Shown: in pieces, positions 56,984 through 64,000 of the stretch
How the letters are laid out: every line of letters starts with the position of its first letter
Position numbering within the stretch: position 1 is the first letter of the stretch
DNA from: Chaetorhynchus papuensis
Taxonomy: Eukaryota > Chordata > Aves > Passeriformes > Rhipiduridae
Direction of reading: 5' to 3'
Length of the DNA stretch: 64,000 nucleotides
Assembly: GCA_013396525.1 (NCBI GenBank)
Contig: VWYX01000365.1
Coordinates: 62,001-126,000, forward strand
Made by a program: the position numbers and the translations under genes
Notes under the pieces: generated by a model
Told to the model about the DNA's origin: nothing
What the model saw: only the letters and a program-made list of their open reading frames with translations
Database searches by the model: none

Positions 56984-59900
56984 CTGCGGGCAGAGCACAC
57001 GGTCAGCCGGGGAGCCTTTCAGCGCAGGAACACGCTCCCTACAGGTCTCTGCCTCTGGAATTCCCAGCAGGAGCAGCACTGCCAGCTGTAACCAGGCAGG
57101 AACAAAACTGCCCCGGAGCCCAGCCCCAGTGACTGCCCCCGGCCTGGTACCAAGCCCCAGCTCCAGGGCCAGCACTTCCCCCACGCTGATGCTGGAAAGG
57201 AAACCTCCATCATGTTTAATTGTCTCACACAGTCACATGTCCCCCATCCCTCCCAGGAGGGAATTTAAAAATATATTAAATAATTTAAAATGTTATTAAG
57301 TATTTTTAAATCTATGTCAGTGGGATTTTAAAATCTATTAAATATTAGCTTTTTCCTGTGCTCATCTCCTAGTTTTGAGATTAAGTGTCTCATCTCCAGC
57401 AGAGCCAAGCGTTGTGTGACTGAAGTTCCAGTGTACAGAATTCCACATTTCCCTGCCCCTTAATTGTTCTGAGAAATTCCAAACCAGCAAGAAAATCAGA
57501 AAACTTCAACCATCCAGCAATACCACAGGCAGGAAGCACTTCCTGAATAACCATCTCTCCCTCCTTCATGGAGAAAAGTTACTCTTCTCTTGGACAATGA
57601 GGGAATTGGGAATCAGAATCAGGACTCAAAGAAAGCAGGTAAAAAAAAATCTACTTTTTTTTTTCAATTGAACCTTACCCCAGTCCAATGGCCAGCAGGT
57701 GAGAGAGCAGCAGGGACGGGAGAAAAACCTTCAGGAATTCTGCAGAGAATATCCCCCCTTTCTTCATGACACTGGTGTTCCTCATGCTGAGGGTGGCTGT
57801 GCGCCGGGGGTGTTTGAAGAGGAATTCCCTGGATTTGGGGAAGGAATGGGAAGCGTGTGTTCAGGCCTGGAGCAGGAGAAGCTGCACGGAGCTCCCCCAG
57901 CAGCTGTGCCAGCACTCACTTGGGCGGGATGTTCTCGGGCCGGCTGGACCAATCCCAGATCCAATCCGCGTTCTTCCTCAGCAGCCGCTCCACCTCCCTC
58001 CTCCTTTCCAGGAAATCCTCCTCAGACTGAAACCAAGAGCCACCGTCAGACAGCACCCGGGCCAGGACAGCTGGGAGCTGCCAGAGCCCCTGTTCTGCAG
58101 CCAGGACCACTGCCGAGGCCAGCTCTGACTCCCACCTTCCTACCCTCTCCCATGCCCCTTCCGTGGAAGTGTTCACATCCCAGATCAAGATGGAGAGCAG
58201 GGAGATCATCCTCAGAGTGGGATGTGAATGGCAAAGACCATATCCCAATATCCCATATCCCATTATCCCATATCCCATATGTGCCTACAAGACTGCCCTG
58301 GCAGTGAAATCCCAGAGCCCAGAGTTTAATCCTCAGGTACAGACCAAAAATACCCCCAGCTCCCAGCTCTGATGGACACTGGGCACAGGGATNNNNNNNN
58401 NNNNNNNNNNNNNNNNNNNNNNNNNNNNNNNNNNNNNNNNNNNNNNNNNNNNNNNNNNNNNNNNNNNNNNNNNNNNNNNNNNNNNNNNNNNNNNNNNNNN
58501 NNNNNNNNNNNNNNNNNNNNNNNNNNNNNNNNNNNNNNNNNNNNNNNNNNNNNNNNNNNNNNNNNNNNNNNNNNNNNNNNNNNNNNNNNNNNNNNNNNNN
58601 NNNNNNNNNNNNNNNNNNNNNNNNNNNNNNNNNNNNNNNNNNNNNNNNNNNNNNNNNNNNNNNNNNNNNNNNNNNNNNNNNNNNNNNNNNNNNNNNNNNN
58701 NNNNNNNNNNNNNNNNNNNNNNNNNNNNNNNNNNNNNNNNNNNNNNNNNNNNNNNNNNNNNNNNNNNNNNNNNNNNNNNNNNNNNNNNNNNNNNNNNNNN
58801 NNNNNNNNNNNNNNNNNNNNNNNNNNNNNNNNNNNNNNNNNNNNNNNNNNNNNNNNNNNNNCCTGCCTTATCCCAGCTCTGATGGACTCTGGGCACAGGG
58901 ATTCCTGCCCATGCTCAGAGCTGGCAGATGTCACTGACTCCTTGTCCAGCTCCTGCAGGGGATAATTCCAGTCCTCGGGCTATCCTGGGCAGGCAGGTGT
59001 CCCTGGCCAGGTGTGTGCTCACAGAACAAGCCCCCCCAGCCAGGCTTTGGTGCAGTTACAGCACAAACGCTGAGTAAGGGCAGAGCTCCTGGCTCAGCTC
59101 AGCTCCATTCCATGCAGCCAAGGCCTTGGGATAAAAATAGATCCTGCTCCCAGAATTCCAACAGCTCTTGATGCACACACACACAGGACAGAAATAAAAC
59201 TGTCCAGGCAGCTGCAATTCTGATGGCTTTCTAACTTGGGGTTATTTGTTCTCAAAGGCTAAATAATCATCTTTAAACAGCTGAAAGGTGTTTCTGACAA
59301 TATAAGAATAATCATTTCCAGTAATAATTAACTTGCAGTACCATATTTAGCTAACCTAAAGCTGGGTCCTTGGAGTCTGGCAGGAGTTGTAGAGATGACG
59401 CAGAAAAATTCACTTCCTTGAAATACTTCCTTCCTCAAAATGTTTTGTAAGTAATTTTTTTCATATTAAAAGCTAATTTGTTACACTGAAGACTTCAGAT
59501 TTCAGCCTGTCATCCTGCAATAAGCCCTGTATTGATAAAATATGGTCACTGTACATCCTTTCCCCCACTCTTGTTTCAAATGTGTTTATTCACTTTCCTT
59601 GCAAGGTAAACACACCTACAAAATGAAATCAGAAGGAACAGGGAGTGTGTCCAAAGCAGCAGGTATTCAGGTTTGGTATTAATTGTTAGAACACCTGGAA
59701 TCAAAGCTATGGCAGGGCTTGCAAATTTTGTATTTTTGGCTGCCATGTTTAAGTGACTCTAGAAATTCTTGCTGCTGTCAAAATAACTTTTAAAATTCCT
59801 ACTAAATTGGTGGAGGTGCATTCAAACATTGGTGGGGGATGTAGGAAATGTACCCAGTCAGCAGCCAAAGGGGGAGAGGAAATCCTTCTGAAAAGTCTGT

Positions 59901-62900
59901 TACAGATTGGAAAGACCAAACCAAAATATCCCCACATGTCAGGAACAAACATAGCCAGCCCAGACCTGCCAGGGTTACTGTGAGTTATGGAAGCCTCTGC
60001 TTCAGCAGCTTCCCCTGTTACTCCCAGCAGCACAGAGAGCCAGAGCTCCCCTCTCCCACAGCAAGGTGAGGATTTTACCTGGAAGCTGTTCTTCTCCCCA
60101 CTGCTGTGGCTCTCTACCTCCAGAGCTCTGTGACTGTCCTGGGGGGTCTGGGAGCGAGGAGGGCTGGACCGAGACAGAAGCACAGGGAAGGAAGGAGGTG
60201 AAGTTTTCTGTGACACGCTTCCTACAGCAGCAGCCACCCAGGAGCTGCTGGGCACGCTCTGCCCAGGGTGCCCTGACCACGACCCAAGGGCTGCATGGGG
60301 CCACACCACAGTCACATCAGTCACAGCTGATTCCCAACCCTTTGCCCACGCTCCTGGTGGGGCCCTGGCACTCCCACAGACACAACAGGCAGCAAACGAT
60401 GAGTGGAAGTGGGGTTTGGTTTGAATCCCCACCAGCCAGGCCAGGCAGTTCCACATCCCACGGTGGAGTTTGAGTCCTGGAGTTTGGGTTTTTCTAAATA
60501 TGATTTAGGCTGGACACCTCACAGTCCACCAAAATCCAATAAAAGCATTAATGGCACTGCCTGACCACCTGCCCCAGCTGGGGCTGAGCTGTTGTGTGAC
60601 ACTCCTGGATATCTGCTCTGGTTTCTCAACAAGGCACAGGACAGCTCTTCAGCCAGAAGCCGTCTGCCCCTGTCCCTGCCCCTCCTTGTCCCAGGCAGCA
60701 GCGCTGGCCCCACCCCGTGTCCTAAAGGGCAGCACTGCCAGTGCCAGGCCTGACCCACAGCTGGCTCTGGAATGGTTCATTCCCCAGGAGGAGCTGCCTG
60801 CACACACTCCCAGGGGCCGGGCAGCTGCTGGGAGCCTCGGCAGGGACACACCAAAATCCCTCCATGCTGTGGGATGAGGACTCTGGAGTCAGGTTCCCTG
60901 TAACTCCCTCCCTGCAGGGCAGGCCTGACCCCAGCACTGCTCTGGATTTAACCACCACCCTCTGCACAGGAAGCGTCGCTCTGTGCCTGTGCACACACGT
61001 GTGCATATGTAAACACACGTGTAACACATGTGTAATGCACACCCCCTGTGAGCGTGTGTTCATGCAAATGTGCACGTGTTTGGAAACACACACATTTGTA
61101 TGGAAACACACACATGGAGATACACTCATGCACCGTTTCTGTCTTGGCCTCGGGGGCATCCAGATGTCCTTGGCACCCCGCGGTGACCTTGGCAGTGCCC
61201 TCCCTGTGCCCGGCAGAGCTCCCTGCTCACCTGTCACAGTGTGAGCTCTCCCTGGAGCTGCTCCTGCCCGACTCGTGCTGGGCGTCCAGCAGGATCTTCT
61301 CCATGTCCCCGTTGTGGATGGACAGGGAGGCCGGCACCTGCTCCTGGCTCCCCGCAGAGACAGAGCTGCCACTGCTGCTCCCATTGCTGCTGAAGTGCAG
61401 TTCCACCCAGGACCCTGCTTGGCAGAAAGGAGAGCTGAGCCCCAGGAGCCCGAGGGGCTTGCTATGGGCATGCGACGACCCTGGGGCTCCTGCCCGGAGT
61501 GACACTGCAGGGACACACAGCCAGCCCTGCCTCCCAGCGCATAAACAGCATGGAATGCAAAGTGCAGGGAGCTGGGAGTGAGCTGGGAAGGCTCACACGG
61601 CTGGGAAGCAGCTGCTCAGTACATTGTGTTTCTCTCTGCACATACAGATCTTTTATTTTGGGATATATTCAAAATTCATTGTTCAACATGGGTGGCAGTC
61701 AAAATAATCTCAAGGACTTTTGCTGCCAAAGTTCAGTTATTCATTTATTGAAATTATTTTGGGCTCCAGAGCCCAGGGACTGTCTTGTTCAGCCTTTTTT
61801 CAGTCCCATTTGTAGGTGTTGCTGTTAAGCAACAGTGGGAGTGTGGCAAGGGCTGTCATGGGTTTGCTCCTCGCAGTATATTTAACACAGTCACATGGGC
61901 TTTGTTTTCCTAAGGGAGGGAATAACAACTCCCTCCTGGGCAGGGACAGCTCACTGCAGGGCCTGGAGCTGTTCCCACTCCTATAGAATCCTGGAATGGT
62001 TTGGGTTGGGAGGGACCCCAAAGTCCATCCACTTCCAAATCCCTGCCATGGCAGGGACACCTCCCACTGTCCCAGGCTGCTCCAAGCCCCAATGTCCAGC
62101 CTGGCCTTGGGCACTGCCAGGGATCCAGGGGCAGCCACAGCTGCTCTGGGCACCCTGTGCCAGGGCCTGCCCACCCTCCCAGGGAACAATTCCTGCCCAA
62201 GATCCCATCCAGCCCTGCCCTCTGGCACTGGGAAGCCATTCCCTGGGTCCTGTCCCTCCAGCGCCTGTAAATGAGCTCAGGGAACAGAAAATACCTGAAT
62301 TACACAAATGTCAGAGGGATCCTGCTGTGGAACACGTGCAGCCCAGCCACAGGAGTGCACAGGGGACAGAGCAGTAAGGACAGCAGGAATTCCCCGAATT
62401 CTGGGGAAGGATGTCCAAGGAATAAACAGGTAAAGGGAGAGATGCAGACAGTGGTGCTTGGGCTGTTCCTGCCCGCTGGGCACAGCTCAGGGAATGAAGC
62501 CACAGCAGGAACAGCTGGAGCTGCACGGTCTGCAAGGTCCCTCCCCAGCCATCCGTGGCTGAAGGAGCAGCATCACAGGAATGCAGGTGGGGAAAAGCCA
62601 GTGCAGGGATTTAGTGTGAAGCAGGAACGTCAGACGAGCAAAGACAGCCCAGATATCCTGCCTGGGAGGAGACTGAGGGCTCCAGAATTAAATGGGAACA
62701 GCACAAAACCAAACTGCCTCATGGCCATGAACAACACGAGTATCTCCCTTCTAAATACAGAAACCACCATCTGGACAGCCAAGGTACCACACAACATGCT
62801 GGATAACAACATTCCAGGCCACCGAGTTTGGAACAGACACTTTTCTTCCAAACCCTTTTTCCTTCACAACTGGATTGTTGTTGTTTGGGTTTGTTTGGGA

Positions 62901-63837
62901 ATTTTCCCCTCCACGTGACAGTGCCTGGTATGTAGCAAGGAGTGTGTTTAGAGCCAGACAAACCCTTCCCTACCCTTTCCCCCAAAATTCATGGAAGCTC
63001 AACTGTTACCAACAAACGATCACAACTACTAGAGCTCAAATTAAGACTTTATCTGCTGAAATCTTACCGGGTACAGTGCTGGGAATGCAGGATAAAGCAG
63101 GGAGAGGACTGGGATTACAGCAGCAAGAGGACAGTAGATGTAGTTTACAATTTTCCCTTTTTTTCCTTGTTATTTTGGACACTCCTCAGAGTAAGGCTGT
63201 GCTGGAGCACATGGAAGGGGCTGTGATATCATCATTTAAAGTTAACAGAAGGCGTGTTTTCATGAAGCTGGAAACACAAACAGACCAAAGCCCAGGAGAG
63301 CGATGCAGCCCGGACAGAGGCGTCACGGGGATGGGCTGGGGACAGAGGATCCCACACGACAGCCCAGCCCAGGACACATGTGCGAGCACAGATCAGCATT
63401 ACAAAGCATGGGATCAGCACTGGAAAGCTTCATTTTCTTAAGATAAGGCTTTCGGTGCTTGAAATTAAGACGGGGAATTCCAAAGAGCGACGAGAATGTC
63501 CCCACAAATCGCTACAATCACCGTGCCAATCCCACTATTTGTGGCTGCGCTCGGATTTTTCCCTTTCCCGGCGAATTTGGTGCTATCTAACACCCGATCC
63601 CTGCGACTGATCCGACCGCTCCCCACAGGCACATCCACCTGCCCTCCTCCCCGCGACAAGGGGGATGGACGCGCACTGCAGCGGACGCACCTATCACAAT
63701 ATGGAATACCGCGACCTGGGAGGAACCCACGCCGGTCCGACCCGCAGTGCCCGGGCAGCGGCGCGCCCCCCGCCCCCGGCCCGAGCCCCGGCGGCCTTAC
63801 CCTGCAGGTTCTCGTCCTGCGGGCTCTGTCGCGACAT
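56932..63837 (-). CDS. BNIP3: BNIP3, mitophagy receptor / BH3-like protein (six coding exons)
   Basis: BNIP3 is a tail-anchored outer mitochondrial membrane protein, induced by hypoxia, that binds LC3/GABARAP to drive mitophagy and binds BCL2. Exons on the - strand are 63837-63801, 61414-61231, 60163-60079, 58026-57920, 57828-57679 and 56983-56932. They join in frame to 615 bases (204 residues; the classic human form is 194). Visible parts in order are the LIR motif Trp-Val-Glu-Leu at 15-18 with flanking Ser14 and Ser21; a Ser-rich insert; the conserved His-Asn-Gly-Asp-Met-Glu-Lys-Ile-Leu-Leu; a BH3-like segment around 113-128 ending Asp-Trp-Ile-Trp-Asp-Trp; and a transmembrane helix at about 172-192. 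In that helix Ser180, His181, Ala184, Gly188 and Gly192 match the dimer interface. The SWVELHF form, the SPPRSQTPQ exon and the neighbouring PPP2R2D favour BNIP3 over BNIP3L. Gly187-Gly192-type helix residues span the exon 5/6 junction. Confidence 0.97.
56984..57678 (-). other. BNIP3 intron 5
   Basis: 695 bases with a strongly AT-rich stretch at 57265-57345 and A/T runs at 57641-57663. Nothing else was recognised. Confidence 0.6.
57679..57828 (-). CDS. BNIP3: BNIP3 coding exon 5
   Basis: It encodes residues 138-187: Glu-Phe-Leu-Phe-Lys-His-Pro, the Met-Lys-Lys-Gly-Gly-Ile-Phe-Ser-Ala-Glu-Phe-Leu-Lys-Val-Phe segment and most of the transmembrane helix, with Ser180-His181 and Ala184. Acceptor aaatccag, donor gtaagg. 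Confidence 0.98.
57920..58026 (-). CDS. BNIP3: BNIP3 coding exon 4
   Basis: It encodes residues 103-137, Ser-Glu-Glu-Asp-Phe-Leu-Glu-Arg-Arg-Arg through Arg-Pro-Glu-Asn-Ile-Pro-Pro, and contains the BH3-like helix. Intron 4 after it is only 91 bases (57829-57919). Donor gtgagt. Confidence 0.97.
58239..58280. repeat. 10-bp tandem repeat
   Basis: About four copies of 'tatcccatta' / 'tatcccata', about 110 bases from the assembly gap. Confidence 0.8.
58348..58915. repeat. Tandem repeat spanning an assembly gap
   Basis: The left flank (58359-58392) and right flank (58869-58902) both read 'cccagctctgatggac...ctgggcacagggat' with a single visible difference. The right flank shows a 42-base period: 'cctgccttatcccagc...gggatt', then 'cctgccc' again. 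The N run at 58393-58861 therefore probably hides a minisatellite array that the assembler could not resolve. Confidence 0.7.
58393..58861. other. Assembly gap (469 N)
   Basis: An uninterrupted run of N inside BNIP3 intron 3. The true length is unknown. Confidence 1.
60079..60163 (-). CDS. BNIP3: BNIP3 coding exon 3
   Basis: It encodes residues 74-102, Ser-Pro-Pro-Arg-Ser-Gln-Thr-Pro-Gln-Asp through Glu-Lys-Asn-Ser-Phe-Gln. This exon distinguishes BNIP3 from BNIP3L. Acceptor tcggtccag, donor gtaaaa. Confidence 0.96.
60164..61230 (-). other. BNIP3 intron 2
   Basis: 1067 bases. A CA/TG-rich, partly duplicated stretch lies at 60980-61131 (repeat of 'ggaaacacacacat'). Nothing else was recognised. 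Confidence 0.6.
60980..61131. repeat. Degenerate CA/TG (alternating purine-pyrimidine) tract
   Basis: Blocks such as 'gcacacacgtgtgcatatg', 'acacacgtgtaacacatgtg' and two copies of 'tggaaacacacacat' form an interrupted CA/TG repeat in BNIP3 intron 2. Confidence 0.75.
61231..61414 (-). CDS. BNIP3: BNIP3 coding exon 2
   Basis: It encodes residues 13-73: Gly-Ser-Trp-Val-Glu-Leu-His-Phe with the LIR core, a Ser/Gly-rich stretch about ten residues longer than the human form I recall (residues 23-40), and the conserved His-Asn-Gly-Asp-Met-Glu-Lys-Ile-Leu-Leu-Asp block and Ser-Ser-His-Cys-Asp end. Acceptor ctgccaagcag, donor gtgagc. Confidence 0.97.
61415..63800 (-). other. BNIP3 intron 1
   Basis: 2386 bases. 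One CR1 copy lies at 61981-62268, in the same sense as BNIP3. The stretch 62270-63640 has no recognised exon. CpG density rises beyond about 63590. Confidence 0.65.
61981..62268 (-). repeat. CR1 LINE 3' end in BNIP3 intron 1
   Basis: The inverted tail (tatagaatcctggaatgg) is followed by blocks nearly identical to those at 4340, 18643 and 26394. It extends to 'gccattccctgggtcctg'. Confidence 0.92.
63801..63837 (-). CDS. BNIP3: BNIP3 coding exon 1
   Basis: It encodes Met-Ser-Arg-Gln-Ser-Pro-Gln-Asp-Glu-Asn-Leu-Gln and the first base of Gly13, with donor gtaagg. The start is chosen by the fit to exon 2 and by G at -3. The human protein I recall has a similar Leu-Gln-Gly-Ser-Trp junction. Confidence 0.93.
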
Positions 63838-64000
63838 GGCTGCCGGGCGGCCGGGCACGCACTGACCGCGACGCCGCCCGCGCCGCCCGCCCGCCGCACC
63901 GCCCGCACTGACGTCAGAGCCGCGCCGCCCTCCCATTGGCCAGCGCGCCGGGGCGGGGCGGGGGCGGGGGGCGCGCGCTCCCTCAGCTCCCCCCCGGGCC
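63838..64000 (-). promoter_or_regulatory. BNIP3 CpG-island promoter and 5' UTR
   Basis: Reading toward BNIP3, tandem GC boxes (ggggcggggcgggggcggg) lie at about 63949-63968. A CCAAT box (forward ATTGG) is at 63935-63939. A perfect CRE palindrome TGACGTCA is at 63909-63916. A possible hypoxia-response core GCGTG (forward CACGC) is at 63856-63860, only about 20 bases from the start codon. BNIP3 is a known HIF-1 target, but whether this core is the functional site is inference. The promoter is cut by the window edge. Confidence 0.72.

Larger units (their letters stand above)
58027..60078 (-). other. BNIP3 intron 3, with assembly gap
   Basis: About 2.05 kb including 469 N. A 10-base tandem (catatcccat) lies at 58239-58280. 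Gap flanks carry copies of a repeat unit. The stretch 59210-59860 is AT-rich with no recognised element. Confidence 0.65.

Noticed and set aside
63694..63936. An upstream in-frame ATG that would extend BNIP3 by 33 residues at the N-terminus
   Set aside because: That ATG lies inside the CCAAT box (CCAATGGG), so it is probably upstream of the transcription start. The encoded stretch is Gly/Arg-rich, as expected of random GC-rich DNA. The downstream ATG fits the BNIP3 family.
1..64000. CRISPR arrays, operons, tRNA or rRNA genes, and viral insertions
   Set aside because: None was seen. The tandem arrays here have no spacers, and the two real genes are spliced vertebrate genes with no operon structure.

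Overview
This window looks like a piece of a bird nuclear genome, most likely a passerine. The evidence is two vertebrate genes with canonical GT-AG introns, many CR1 LINE fragments whose 3' ends carry the ATTCTGTGA-type tail, and compact introns. No LTR, SINE or other mammal-type repeat was recognised. Species cannot be read from the sequence. There is one assembly gap (N at 58393-58861).

Layout. (1) Positions 1 to about 31.4 kb hold no exon that I can recognise. This stretch is intergenic-looking DNA with about 15 CR1 pieces in both orientations and several GC-rich minisatellites (7.66, 15.23, 17.49 and 19.01 kb). In human, TCERG1L lies on this side of PPP2R2D, but no part of it could be identified here. 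(2) A CpG-rich block at about 31.5-33.0 kb is the promoter, first exon and second exon of PPP2R2D, which encodes the B55-delta regulatory subunit of protein phosphatase 2A. Ten coding exons run on the + strand from 32550 to 53061 and join without a frame break to give 454 residues. The 3' UTR reaches poly(A) signals at 53616 and 54781. (3) BNIP3 lies on the - strand, convergent with PPP2R2D. Six coding exons run from 63837 down to 56932 and give 204 residues, with a poly(A) signal at 56067-56072. Its promoter fills the right edge of the window.

How the genes relate. The two products work in different processes. PP2A-B55-delta is a mitotic-exit phosphatase controlled by the Greatwall/ENSA-ARPP19 switch. 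BNIP3 is a tail-anchored outer-mitochondrial-membrane mitophagy receptor and BH3-like protein. Their adjacency is an old vertebrate arrangement (human 10q26.3) and is paralogous to PPP2R2A-BNIP3L on human 8p21, so it reflects genome duplication rather than an operon-like link. Both promoters carry a perfect TGACGTCA palindrome.

The most unusual signal I can support is a sharp mosaic of third-position GC content along the PPP2R2D coding sequence. It is about 18-40% in exons 3-5, 93-100% in exons 6, 7 and 9, and changes abruptly inside exon 8. I found no convincing undescribed gene system. The other leads are repeat arrays, a tail-to-tail CR1 hairpin, and a gap flanked by copies of one repeat unit.
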